DNA of 23,272 nucleotides from Clostridium sp. 28_17 (GCA_001916065.1 MNRS01000003.1:1-23272), one strand, 5' to 3'. Counted from the stretch's first letter, positions 15,341 to 23,233 are shown. Made by a program: numbers and translations. Notes: generated from the letters alone by a model not told the origin.

Positions 15341-15376
15341 AATCGGGATTGAAGACCCGTCCCCAAATCCCGAATT
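15341..15376. terminator. Hairpin repeat copy 6, shared terminator of RAYT and porB
   Basis: CGGGATT at 15344-15350 pairs with AATCCCG at 15366-15372. The loop carries the reverse complement of the family core (GACCCGTCCCC), so the copy is in - orientation. It fits between the stop codons of two convergent genes, RAYT (ends 15338) and porB (ends 15379). A-rich and T-rich flanks give both strands a U-tract. Confidence 0.85.
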
Positions 15377-15378
15377 TT

Positions 15379-16329
15379 TTATCTATTTGTAATTTCTTCC
15401 AAATCTAAAAGTTCTTGCCATCTAGCATCAACTTCTTTTTGGAACTCTTCAATCATCCACTCATTACCAGGTTTAAACATATGCTTAAATCTCTTTTGAG
15501 GTTTCAAGAATTCTTCAATAGGAAGTTTTTTAGCAGGCTTATAAGAAATATGATAAACACCATTAACAACTTCATATAAAGGCCAATAGCAAGTTTCAAC
15601 AGCTAATTTATTAATTTTCATTAAATCTTCTGTTGCATAACCCCAACCTCTAGGGCATGGAGCCATAACATTTAAAAATGTTGGACCTTCTGTATAAATT
15701 GCCTTTTCAGCTTTTTCATATAAATCTTTCATATTATTTACTGCAATTGATTGTGCAACATATGGTAAGTGATGTCCTACCATTATTTTTGTTAAATCTT
15801 TTCTTGATTGCATTTTACCAGGGATAACTTTTCCAGCAGGTGATGTAGTTGTGTCTGCAAATTTTGGTGTTGCAGATGAACGTTGGATACCTGTGTTCAT
15901 GTATGCACCATTGTCATAACAAACATATAACATGTCATGACCTCTTTCCATAGCGCCTGATAGTGATTGTAAACCAATGTCATAAGTTCCACCATCTCCA
16001 CCAAATGCGATGAATTTTGTGTGTTCATCTTCTGGTAATTTTCCTTGTTTTTTAAGTGATTTGTATGCGGCTTCTACTCCTGATAAAGTAGCAGATGTGC
16101 ATTCAAATGCTGTATGGATAAATGAATCTGTCCAAGCAGTGTATGGGTAAATAAATGTTGATACTTCCATACATCCAGTTGCAGTTGATATTACTGCGTG
16201 GTCTTCTTCTTTTAGTGCTCTTAAAATGTGTCTTGCAACAACAGGTGCTCCACATCCAGCACACATTCTATGACCTTCTGTAAATCTTGAAGGTTTATTT
16301 GCAACTATTTCTTTAACATTATATGCCAT
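15379..16329 (-). CDS. porB: Pyruvate:ferredoxin oxidoreductase, beta subunit (TPP-binding)
   Basis: This 316-residue beta subunit of a four-subunit 2-oxoacid:ferredoxin oxidoreductase carries the thiamine pyrophosphate site and the proximal [4Fe-4S] cluster. Visible motifs are Cys23 and Cys26 in RMCAGCGAP, Cys53 in TGCMEVS, GDGG at 111-114 with DNGAYMNTG at 139-147 (TPP/Mg binding), and CPRGWGY further on. The enzyme oxidises pyruvate with CoA to acetyl-CoA and CO2, reducing ferredoxin. The start follows GGGGGT about 10 nt upstream, and the gene begins 2 nt after the porA stop. The substrate is inferred from similarity to PorB; other 2-oxoacid enzymes (VOR) share this layout. It is the last gene of the porCDAB operon. 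Confidence 0.92.
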   Translation of the reverse strand: MAYNVKEIVANKPSRFTEGHRMCAGCGAPVVARHILRALKEEDHAVISTATGCMEVSTFIYPYTAWTDSFIHTAFECTSATLSGVEAAYKSLKKQGKLPEDEHTKFIAFGGDGGTYDIGLQSLSGAMERGHDMLYVCYDNGAYMNTGIQRSSATPKFADTTTSPAGKVIPGKMQSRKDLTKIMVGHHLPYVAQSIAVNNMKDLYEKAEKAIYTEGPTFLNVMAPCPRGWGYATEDLMKINKLAVETCYWPLYEVVNGVYHISYKPAKKLPIEEFLKPQKRFKHMFKPGNEWMIEEFQKEVDARWQELLDLEEITNR

Positions 16330-16331
16330 AA

Positions 16332-17531
16332 TTATTTACCCCCTTTCATATTTGAACGTAAACCTAAATATCTATAAGGATTTTCAACTTTTCCGTTTTT
16401 AGCAATTTCGGCTAAATCTGTATAAACTGAATTGATTTCTTTTTCTGTTGTGTCTCTACCACCAATTCCATAAACATAATTAACAACTGGAACATTTTGT
16501 TTTGCAACATACATGCTAGAAACAACATCTTCAAACAAGGCTCCACCAATAGCATTTAAAGAATCAGATTTATCTAATACTGCAACGGCTTTTAAATGTG
16601 ATAATGCTTTTGCAACTTCTTCACCAGGGAATGGTCTGTAAACTCTGATTTTTAATAAACCAGCTTTAACACCTTGCTCTCTTAATTTATCAACAACAGC
16701 TTTTGTTGTACCAGCAGTTGAGTTCATACAAACAATTGCGATTTCCGCATCATCTAATTTATATTCTTCAAATAAATCATAATGTCTACCAGTCCATTTT
16801 TCGAACTCTTTTGAAACATCTAAAATAACTTGTTTTGCTGCTTTCATGGCATTTCCTTGTTGAGCCTTGTGCTCAAAAAGATACGCTTGTAAATCTAGTG
16901 GACCAATTGCCATTGGTTCTTTTTTATTTAATAAATAATGTTCAGGGTGATATTCACCAACAAATTTTTTAACATCTTCATCATTTTCTAATTCAATATT
17001 TTCAATTGAATGTGATGTTATAAATCCATCTTGACAAATCATAATTGGAAGTTGAACATCTTTGTTTTCTGCAATTTTGTGAGCCATCAAGTTATTATCA
17101 TAAGCCTCTTGATTATTTTCTGAAAATAACATTATCCAACCAGCGTCACGAACACCCATTGCATCTGAATGGTCATTGTGTATGTTAAGTGGTCCAGATA
17201 CGGCTCTGTTAACCAAGTTCATAACAATTGGAAGTCTTAAACTTGAAGCAATGTAAATCATTTCCCACATTAAAGACAAACCGTTTGCAGATGTAGCAGT
17301 CATAGCTCTTGAACCAGCGGCTTCTGCACCGATACAAGCACTCATAGCACTATGTTCACTTTCAACGGCAACGAATTCAGTATCAACTGAACCATTTGCA
17401 ACAAATGTTGAAAAATATTGAGGAATTTCTGTTGATGGTGTGATAGGAAAAGCAGCAACAACATCAGGATTAATTTGTTTCATAGCAGTTGCAACGGCTT
17501 CATTACCACTTAATCTTTCTCTTATACTCAT
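16332..17531 (-). CDS. porA: Pyruvate:ferredoxin oxidoreductase, alpha subunit
   Basis: This 399-residue alpha subunit opens with the pyrimidine-binding (transketolase-like) domain: GNEAVATAMKQINPDVVAAFPITPSTEIPQ in two stretches, followed by VESEHSAMSACIGAEAAGSRAMTATSANG. Then come VNRAVSGPLNIHNDHSD and the C-terminal transketolase C-like domain with RVYRPFPGEEVAKAL and VLDKSDSLNAIGG. It pairs with PorB to form the active site. Its ATG at 17531 overlaps the porD stop by one base (TAATG), which implies translational coupling and balanced synthesis. The SD AAGGTG lies about 10 nt upstream inside porD. The length is normal for PorA. Confidence 0.93.
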   Translation of the reverse strand: MSIRERLSGNEAVATAMKQINPDVVAAFPITPSTEIPQYFSTFVANGSVDTEFVAVESEHSAMSACIGAEAAGSRAMTATSANGLSLMWEMIYIASSLRLPIVMNLVNRAVSGPLNIHNDHSDAMGVRDAGWIMLFSENNQEAYDNNLMAHKIAENKDVQLPIMICQDGFITSHSIENIELENDEDVKKFVGEYHPEHYLLNKKEPMAIGPLDLQAYLFEHKAQQGNAMKAAKQVILDVSKEFEKWTGRHYDLFEEYKLDDAEIAIVCMNSTAGTTKAVVDKLREQGVKAGLLKIRVYRPFPGEEVAKALSHLKAVAVLDKSDSLNAIGGALFEDVVSSMYVAKQNVPVVNYVYGIGGRDTTEKEINSVYTDLAEIAKNGKVENPYRYLGLRSNMKGGK

Positions 17532-17833
17532 TATTCAGCACCTTCTTCCTTCATAACAATTGCACCAAATGGGCATGCTTTAGCGCAAACACCGCATCCT
17601 TTACAATAATCATAATTAAAATCTTCTCTTTTTAAAGAACCTTTGCAAACAGGAATGCTATTATCTGGACAAACAGGGTAGCATAAACCACATTGTTTAC
17701 ATTTTTCTTCTATCCATACAGGCTTAACACTTCTCCAGTCACCAGTTTTAAATTCTCTGGCATTACCTGCTTCATATATGTTTCCACCTATTGTTAAATC
17801 TTCCATAGGTGTTGTTTTATCTATATTTGTCAT
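17531..17833 (-). CDS. porD: Pyruvate:ferredoxin oxidoreductase, delta subunit (ferredoxin-like)
   Basis: This 100-residue electron-transfer subunit has two complete [4Fe-4S] motifs: C45xxC48xxC51xxxC55P and C77xxC80xxC83xxxC87P. They are preceded by the usual N-terminal segment with TGDWRSVKPVWIEEKC. It passes electrons from the PorAB site to free ferredoxin. The chosen ATG at 17833 lies 8 nt after AAAGG; a GTG at 17842 is in frame but overlaps the SD, so it is less likely. Upstream, three hairpin repeats at 17854-17981 separate it from porC, and the nearest one ends in a U-tract on this strand only about 20 nt before the start codon. porA is coupled downstream. Confidence 0.93.
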   Translation of the reverse strand: MTNIDKTTPMEDLTIGGNIYEAGNAREFKTGDWRSVKPVWIEEKCKQCGLCYPVCPDNSIPVCKGSLKREDFNYDYCKGCGVCAKACPFGAIVMKEEGAE

Positions 17834-17853
17834 CTTTTTCACCTTTCTTTGTA

Positions 17854-17981
17854 AAAAATCGGGATTTGGGGACGGGTCTCTAGTCCCGATTTTTAAAATT
17901 TTTTTAGGGATTGAGGGACGGGTCTTTAGTCCCGATTTTTTAAAAAATTTTTAGGGATTGAAGACCTGTCCCCAAATCCCG
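17854..17981. repeat. Array of three hairpin repeats (copies 7-9) inside the por operon
   Basis: Three family members stand in a row: 17854-17894 (+ orientation, CGGGATT stem), 17906-17935 (+ orientation, AGGGATTG...AGTCCCGAT) and 17953-17981 (- orientation, core ACCTGTCCCC). They are separated by A/T runs. The array begins at the base next to the porC stop codon (17982) and ends about 20 nt before the porD start. On the - strand the last hairpin is followed by a six-T tract, so it looks like an intrinsic terminator between two genes of one enzyme complex. Confidence 0.9.
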
Positions 17982-18560
17982 TTAAATTTTTTTAACTTCT
18001 TTTAAAGCCATTTCTAAGGCTTTCATGTTTCCATCAATTACTTCAGGCTTTTTAGCAAATTTATGTTTAAAAGAGCCTTTCATATCTTCTAAGAATGCTT
18101 CATCAGACATAATTCCACTAACTTTAACAATTGCAGCAAGCATAGGTGTATTTGGAAAATATCTTCCTAATGCTTCAATTGATATTTTTCTTGCATCTAT
18201 TGTGTAAATATCACCTTTGTAACCATTTAACACACTTTTTAAATAGTCTGCAGATTTTGTTGTATTAATTACAATTGCACCTGTTTCTTTTAGACCTGCT
18301 GTTACTGGAACTGTTTCTAATAATGTGTCGTCAACTACTACAACAAAGTCTGGCTCATAGATGTTACTGTGAACTGTAATTGGATTGTCACTAATTCTGT
18401 TATAAGCAGTAATTGGCGCTCCCATTCTTTCTGGTCCATATTCAGGGAAACCTTGAATGTATTTTCCAGTATTAAATGCGGCGTCAGCTAATAATAATGA
18501 TGCAGTTTTTGCACCTTGACCGCCTCTACCGTGCCATCTAATTTCTATTAGGTTATTCAT
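17982..18560 (-). CDS. porC: Pyruvate:ferredoxin oxidoreductase, gamma subunit
   Basis: This 192-residue gamma subunit (domain III) starts MNNLIEIRWHGRGGQGAKTAS, where WHGRGGQG is the family signature. It continues with QGFPEYGPERMGAPITAYNRIS and DDTLL, then NTPMLAAIVKVSGI near the C-terminus. The frame stays open upstream to 18683, but ATG 18560 has the strong SD AAAGGAGG and fits the family start, while the extra 41 residues do not resemble PorC and would overlap the promoter. It is the first gene of porC-porD-porA-porB. The -35/-10 promoter lies at 18655-18683, giving a leader of nearly 90 nt. The gamma subunit is needed for CoA binding and assembly, so its separation from porDAB by a hairpin array is odd. 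Confidence 0.93.
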   Translation of the reverse strand: MNNLIEIRWHGRGGQGAKTASLLLADAAFNTGKYIQGFPEYGPERMGAPITAYNRISDNPITVHSNIYEPDFVVVVDDTLLETVPVTAGLKETGAIVINTTKSADYLKSVLNGYKGDIYTIDARKISIEALGRYFPNTPMLAAIVKVSGIMSDEAFLEDMKGSFKHKFAKKPEVIDGNMKALEMALKEVKKI

Positions 18561-18623
18561 AATATTATTGCCTCCTTTAAAATTTATCAAATGTTTAAAA
18601 TGTATTTTGAGATATTTGATTTT

Positions 18624-18641
18624 ACGTGACTGTGTGCACGT
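18624..18641 (-). promoter_or_regulatory. Palindrome in the por leader (possible operator)
   Basis: ACGTG at 18624-18628 and CACGT at 18637-18641 form an inverted repeat with an 8-nt spacer. It is flanked by 7-bp direct repeats ATTTGAT at 18614-18620 and 18642-18648. It lies just downstream of the por -10 box, a usual place for a repressor site. It does not match the Rex, Fnr or CcpA consensus closely enough to name a regulator. Confidence 0.35.
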
Positions 18642-18654
18642 ATTTGATGTGTCT

Positions 18655-18683
18655 AGTATATGCCAAAAATAGAGTGATGTCAA
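18655..18683 (-). promoter_or_regulatory. Near-consensus sigma-A promoter of porCDAB
   Basis: On the - strand TTGACA (18678-18683) is a perfect -35 and TATACT (18655-18660) matches the -10 at five of six positions. The spacer is exactly 17 nt. This is the strongest promoter seen in the window, as expected for a central catabolic enzyme in an anaerobe. Confidence 0.88.
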
Positions 18684-18802
18684 GGGATTTTTTTGAACGG
18701 TTGGGTCGAAAAATGTATTTTTAATATGAGGTAGTTATCTTTTTTTGGGTACATGCTGGCAATTATTGGAAGATAAAAATATAACGAATAAAATTGGACT
18801 AG

Positions 18803-18831
18803 AAAGAGGCTACTTTTTTAGTAGCCTCTTT
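18803..18831 (-). terminator. Terminator of the acidic hypothetical gene
   Basis: AAAGAGGCTAC at 18803-18813 and GTAGCCTCTTT at 18821-18831 form a perfect 11-bp stem with a 7-nt loop. It lies about 30 nt beyond the stop of the gene at 18860-19312. It separates that gene from the por promoter. The T-tract on the - strand is short. Confidence 0.6.
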
Positions 18832-18859
18832 TGCAGTAACTTTTGATACGCTGATTAAT

Positions 18860-19312
18860 TTAATAGTATGGATCGATGTCAGAATCGCCATAATTGTCTT
18901 CAGGAATTGAATCTGTTGCTAAATAATCTTCATTTTTAAATGTAGTATTATTTCCTGAAGTGTGATTCTGTTTTTTTGCATGTTCCAATGTTAAATCATC
19001 GTCAGACAAATCTTCAAAATCAGATTCATCTGGATGACAAGTTTCATCAATGAAATTTAAGACATCTTCTGAAATTGTAAATCTTTTTGTGCCGATTTGT
19101 TCAGCTATTTCTTTAAGAATGCCTTTTTCATTTTCAGATTCGAAATAACGATTTATTTCCTGTTCACTATCTTCGTCAGCTATAGTATCACCGGTGTAAG
19201 ACCGGCATATCATTTTCCCAGCTGAATTGATTTCAACAACTGGAATTGGATGTGTTGTGCCATCGTTAAAACTAACAATGTCATGTCCTAAAAATCTTCC
19301 TAATATCTGCAT
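18860..19312 (-). CDS. Acidic protein of unknown function
   Basis: This 150-residue soluble protein is not recognised. The first 50 residues look like a small beta-rich fold (MQILGRFLGHDIVSFNDG, then HPIPVVEINSAGKMICRSYTGD). The rest is strongly acidic, with DEDSEQE, DESDFEDLSDDDLTLE and a tail ending DNYGDSDIDPYY. No membrane segment or signal peptide is visible. A good SD (AGGAGG) lies about 6 nt before the ATG, and a well-formed promoter (19371-19399) and terminator (18803-18831) frame it, so it is a real single-gene transcript. It stands between por and smc with no functional link to either. Its low-complexity tail may be disordered. Confidence 0.8.
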   Translation of the reverse strand: MQILGRFLGHDIVSFNDGTTHPIPVVEINSAGKMICRSYTGDTIADEDSEQEINRYFESENEKGILKEIAEQIGTKRFTISEDVLNFIDETCHPDESDFEDLSDDDLTLEHAKKQNHTSGNNTTFKNEDYLATDSIPEDNYGDSDIDPYY

Positions 19313-19370
19313 TTTTTTCCTCCTGTATTATGGCAGAAAATTTTTATGGTTTACATGTTACAATAAGATT

Positions 19371-19399
19371 ATTATATCACAGTATACATAAAAAGTAAA
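19371..19399 (-). promoter_or_regulatory. Promoter of the acidic hypothetical gene
   Basis: On the - strand TTTACT (19394-19399) and a perfect TATAAT (19371-19376) are separated by 17 nt. The leader is about 50 nt long before ATG 19312. Confidence 0.75.
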
Positions 19400-19422
19400 T
19401 ACGTTTTTATTAAAAATTAATT

Positions 19423-19450
19423 AAAAGCAAGAAAATTTTTCTTGCTTTTT
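19423..19450. terminator. Symmetrical hairpin between divergent genes
   Basis: AAAAGCAAGAA at 19423-19433 pairs with TTCTTGCTTTT at 19439-19449. A T-tract continues on the + strand and an A-tract lies on the other side. No + strand gene ends nearby, so this may be a bidirectional transcription block between the - strand gene at 18860-19312 and smc. Confidence 0.5.
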
Positions 19451-19524
19451 GTCAGTTATTATAGTAAAATGTTAAAAAACAAAAGTTGGCAAAAATTGAC
19501 GTACTCAATGACAATTAAAAAAAA

Positions 19525-19555
19525 TAGGGATTGAAGACCCGTCCCCGAATCCCTA
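19525..19555 (-). repeat. Hairpin repeat copy 10 upstream of smc
   Basis: TAGGGATT and AATCCCTA form the stem around the - oriented core GACCCGTCCCC. It ends about 14 nt before the smc SD (AAAGGTGAG at 19569-19577), so it would lie in the smc leader or overlap its promoter region. Confidence 0.88.
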
Positions 19556-19584
19556 AAAAATCTCTAAAAAAGGTGAGAAGATAA

Positions 19585-22500
19585 ATGTATTTAAAAAGAT
19601 TAGAATTACAAGGATTTAAATCCTTTGCAGATAAAACAGTATTAGAACTAATGCCCGGAATAACAACAGTAATAGGGCCAAACGGTTCAGGAAAAAGTAA
19701 CATATCAGACGCAATAAGATGGGTACTTGGAGAACAAAGTATGAAATCATTAAGAGGTACAAAATCTCTAGACATCATATTTGCAGGTACTCAAAATAGA
19801 AAGTCTTTGGGCTTTGCCGAGGCTTCTTTGGTGTTTGATAATTCTGATGGTGCATTGCCAATTGAATATACGGAAGTAACTGTTACAAGAAAAATCTATA
19901 GAAGTGGTGAGACTGGTTATTATATAAACAAAGTTCCATGCAGATTAAAAGATGTATTGGAATTATTTATGGATACTGGTATTGGTAAAGATGGATATTC
20001 AATTATTGGACAAGGTAAAATCGACGAGATTTTGAGTAACAAGTCTGAAGATAGAAGACATATTTTTGAAGAGGCTGCAGGTATTGTTAAATATAGAACA
20101 AGAAAGCAAGAGTCTGAGAAAAAGTTGGAACATACAAAATTGAATCTTTTAAGAATCAATGACATTTTGACTGAAATTGAAGGTAATTTAGAACCTTTAC
20201 AAATGCAAGCAGATAAGGCTAAAAAATATTTGAATTTAAGAGAAGAGTTGAAGAATATTGAAATTGGCTTATTTGTTTACAACATAGAAAAATATAAACA
20301 AGACTTGGAAAAAGTTGTACAAGACATTGAAATTATGCAGTCTCAATGCAATGATGAAGAAGGCAGACTGGAAAGAGTAAAAATCTTAAAAGAAGAGTTA
20401 AAATCTAGCATTGATGAAATTACAGAAACAATTGAAAATATGTCAAATATAGGTTTTGAGAGTCAAAAACAAATTGAACAATTGAATTCTGATATAAATG
20501 TTGCAAAGACTAGAATTGCAAATAATAATGAAAATAATGATAGATATTTAAAAGAAATTGAAGAGCAAAATGCTAAGATTAAAGAATTGAAAGACGAAAT
20601 TGAACAAAAAGAGGCTAAAAAAGATAACTTAAAACAAAACAAAGAAAAATTTGAAAAAGAGTTAAATGAAAAACAAGCAGAATTAGATAAATTAACAGAA
20701 AAATTATCTTCTAAGGAACTTGAAATTGAAGGATACAAACATACAGTAGAAGAAAATACAGACAAAAAGTATGAACTTCAATCAGAAATAAATGCTCAAA
20801 ACATAAATTATCAAAACTTTGAAAAAAGACAAGCACAAATAAAGCAAGAAATGCAGTCAACAATTTCTGAACTAGATGGAACTCGTCTTAATAAAGAAGA
20901 CATTGCAAAGCAATTTAATGAAATTGAAAACAAAAAAAATAAGGCTCAAAATTCATTAAATGAAGTAGCAAAACAAAGAGAAGAAGCAAACCAAAAAATC
21001 AAATCATTTGAAAGCAATATAAATATTTTATCAAGTGAAATGAGAATAAAAGAATCAAGATTGAAATTTTTGATAGAAACAGAAAAAGAAAAAGAAGGAT
21101 ATATCAAAAGTGTAAAATCATTGCTTAAAGACTGCGAAAATATCAAAGAACTTGGCAAAGGTATGAATGGTGTTTTAGCAAATATTATTGAAGTTCCAGA
21201 TGACTTACAAACTGCAATTGAAATGTGCTTAGGAACAAGTCTTCAAAACATAGTAACAGAAACAGAAACAGATGCAAAAAGATTAGTTGAACATTTAAGA
21301 AAAAATAATTTAGGAAGAGCATCATTTTTACCAATTTCATCTGTTAGAGGTAAAAAATTAGACAAGATAAAAGGTAATGAAAGTGGAGTTATTGGAATTG
21401 CATCAGACCTTGTAAAATACAACAAAAAATATGAGCAAATCATTTTAAATTTACTTGGTAGAACTGTAATTGTTGACAACATGGATACCGCAATTAAAGT
21501 TGCAAAACAAAATGGATATACATTTAGAATTGTAACAACAGAAGGTGATTTAATTAATCCATCTGGTGCAATTACTGGTGGTTCAGTTTCTAAAAAAACA
21601 GTTAATATTTTAGGTAGAGGAAAAGAAATTGAAAAATTAGAAAAAGAGATAAAAAATCTAAAACAAAAAATTGAAAAACTAGAAAATGACAAGCAAAATT
21701 ACGAAGAATCAATTGAAGGAATTTTAGAATTATCTGCAAATCTTGAAAAAGAACTACAAGAAATTGACATCACATATGCAACTGAAAAACAAAAAGTTAT
21801 TTCAATAAATGAAAATATTGAAAAACTTGAAAAGCGTTTGAATAGACTAAAAGAAGAGCAAGCAAATCTTGAAAAACAAAAAGAAGAAGCGGTTTCAACA
21901 AAAGGAGATTTACAAGTTGAAATAAATAAAATTGTTGAGCAAAATGAAGAACTTTCTAAAATAATTACTGAATTTGCAGAATTGAACAAAGATGACCAAA
22001 AATACATTGACGATTTGAACTTTGATATTACAAACTTGAAAATTTCTGTATCATCATTTGACGAAAGTGAAGCATCAATTCAAGAAATTCAAGAAAGAAT
22101 TAATCAAGAATTAGAAAATGCACATACAAGTATTGAAAATAAAAATACGCAAATCGAACAAATCAAAAAAGACAATGAAGAACTTGAAAAATCAATACAA
22201 GAGACACTTCAAAAAATAGAAGAAGTTAAAGAAAGTGTAAATAGTAGTAGTTCGAAAATTGAAGAATTGAAAAAAGAAAGAGCTCAAAAGAGTGAAAAAC
22301 TTTCAAAACAAGAAGATGAAATAACTGCTAAATTTAAAGTAATTGAAGACTTAAAAGGTCAACTTGTAAAATTAGATGTTAAAAAGACAAAAATTGAAGA
22401 AGATATTAATGGTATTATCAACAAAATGTGGGAAGAATATGAACTTACACCTAATAATGCAGAACAATATCAAAAACCAGAAAATGTTTCATTAACACAA

Positions 22501-23133
22501 AGAAGAGTTAATAGTTTGAGAACTGAAATTAGAGAACTTGGAAGTGTTAATGTAGACTCAATTGAAGAATACAAAAACTTAAAAGATAGATATGACTTTA
22601 TGAGCGAACAACGTTTAGACCTAGAAAATACAATGAGTAAATTAAGAAAAGTAATTTCAGATATGACTCAAATTATGAAAGAACAATTCAAAGAAAAATT
22701 CAAGGTTATAAACAAAAATTTTGGAGAAGTATTTGCAGAATTGTTTGGTGGCGGAAAAGCAGAACTTACATTAGAAGACGAAGAAAATATTTTAGAGTGT
22801 GGAATTGATATTACTGTACAACCACCAGGAAAAAAATTACAAAATATGATGCTTCTTTCTGGTGGGGAAAAGGCATTTACTGCAATTGCATTATTATTTG
22901 CAATATTGAAAATAAATCCAGCTCCATTCTGTGTATTGGACGAAATTGAAGCAGCACTTGACGATGTAAATGTATTTAGATATGCCGATTATTTAAAGAA
23001 GTTTACAGACCATACTCAATTCTTAGTTATTACTCATAGAAAGGGTACTATGGAAGTGGCTGATACTGTTTATGGTGTTACTATGGAAGAGAGTGGTATT
23101 TCTAAGTTGTTGTCTATGAAATTGAAACAATAA
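19585..23133 (+). CDS. smc: Chromosome segregation ATPase SMC
   Basis: This 1182-residue SMC protein compacts and segregates the chromosome as a homodimer with ScpA and ScpB. The N-terminal head has FKSFADKTVLELMPGITTVIG and Walker A GPNGSGKSN from residue 31. Long coiled coil occupies about 165-515 and 680-1000. The globular hinge lies at about 520-675 (GMNGVLANIIEVPDDLQTAIE to TGGSVSKKTVN, in separate stretches). The C-terminal head has the ABC signature LSGGE at 1091-1095 and Walker B with Asp1119-Glu1120 (CVLDEIEAALDD). Length and domain order are complete. ATG 19585 follows AAAGGTGAG. In many Firmicutes smc lies between rnc and ftsY; here rnc is not upstream and the 3' neighbour is outside the window. 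A hairpin repeat sits in its leader. Confidence 0.97.
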   Translation: MYLKRLELQGFKSFADKTVLELMPGITTVIGPNGSGKSNISDAIRWVLGEQSMKSLRGTKSLDIIFAGTQNRKSLGFAEASLVFDNSDGALPIEYTEVTVTRKIYRSGETGYYINKVPCRLKDVLELFMDTGIGKDGYSIIGQGKIDEILSNKSEDRRHIFEEAAGIVKYRTRKQESEKKLEHTKLNLLRINDILTEIEGNLEPLQMQADKAKKYLNLREELKNIEIGLFVYNIEKYKQDLEKVVQDIEIMQSQCNDEEGRLERVKILKEELKSSIDEITETIENMSNIGFESQKQIEQLNSDINVAKTRIANNNENNDRYLKEIEEQNAKIKELKDEIEQKEAKKDNLKQNKEKFEKELNEKQAELDKLTEKLSSKELEIEGYKHTVEENTDKKYELQSEINAQNINYQNFEKRQAQIKQEMQSTISELDGTRLNKEDIAKQFNEIENKKNKAQNSLNEVAKQREEANQKIKSFESNINILSSEMRIKESRLKFLIETEKEKEGYIKSVKSLLKDCENIKELGKGMNGVLANIIEVPDDLQTAIEMCLGTSLQNIVTETETDAKRLVEHLRKNNLGRASFLPISSVRGKKLDKIKGNESGVIGIASDLVKYNKKYEQIILNLLGRTVIVDNMDTAIKVAKQNGYTFRIVTTEGDLINPSGAITGGSVSKKTVNILGRGKEIEKLEKEIKNLKQKIEKLENDKQNYEESIEGILELSANLEKELQEIDITYATEKQKVISINENIEKLEKRLNRLKEEQANLEKQKEEAVSTKGDLQVEINKIVEQNEELSKIITEFAELNKDDQKYIDDLNFDITNLKISVSSFDESEASIQEIQERINQELENAHTSIENKNTQIEQIKKDNEELEKSIQETLQKIEEVKESVNSSSSKIEELKKERAQKSEKLSKQEDEITAKFKVIEDLKGQLVKLDVKKTKIEEDINGIINKMWEEYELTPNNAEQYQKPENVSLTQRRVNSLRTEIRELGSVNVDSIEEYKNLKDRYDFMSEQRLDLENTMSKLRKVISDMTQIMKEQFKEKFKVINKNFGEVFAELFGGGKAELTLEDEENILECGIDITVQPPGKKLQNMMLLSGGEKAFTAIALLFAILKINPAPFCVLDEIEAALDDVNVFRYADYLKKFTDHTQFLVITHRKGTMEVADTVYGVTMEESGISKLLSMKLKQ

Positions 23134-23140
23134 AATTTAT

Positions 23141-23172
23141 AAAAAGTAGCAAGTGAAAATTTGCTACTTTTT
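23141..23172 (+). terminator. Intrinsic terminator of smc
   Basis: AAAAAGTAGCAA at 23141-23152 and TTGCTACTTTTT at 23161-23172 form a 12-bp stem with an 8-nt loop, ending in five T residues. It begins 8 nt after the smc stop, so a downstream gene probably has its own promoter. Confidence 0.88.
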
Positions 23173-23188
23173 AAATGTAAATAATCTT

Positions 23189-23233
23189 CCGGCTATGCCG
23201 GTAGTAACATAGGCTTTAGCTTTGTAGCAAAGC
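23189..23233. repeat. Pair of compact GC-rich hairpins at the window end
   Basis: CCGGCTATGCCGG at 23189-23201 (5-bp stem, TAT loop) and GCTTTGTAGCAAAGC at 23219-23233 (6-bp stem, TAG loop) lie 17 nt apart. The first is a GC-rich outlier in this AT-rich sequence. They may be another short dispersed repeat, but no second copy is in the window. Confidence 0.45.

Larger units (their letters stand above)
14323..15376 (+). mobile_element. RAYT gene bracketed by inverted hairpin repeats (REPtron-like unit)
   Basis: The transposase-like gene at 14580-15338 is flanked by one + oriented copy (14323-14355) and one - oriented copy (15341-15376) of the hairpin family. Eight more copies lie elsewhere in the window. 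RAYT genes are typically found as single copies bracketed by the REP hairpins they are thought to mobilise, and this layout matches. About 220 nt of AT-rich sequence between the left repeat and the gene shows no other gene. Confidence 0.65.

Noticed and set aside
18561..18683. 41-residue N-terminal extension of porC
   Set aside because: It overlaps the por promoter, has no SD and does not resemble PorC; ATG 18560 has a strong SD and the family start.
8631..19555. CRISPR array
   Set aside because: The repeats are palindromic, dispersed, in both orientations and without regular spacers; no cas gene is present.
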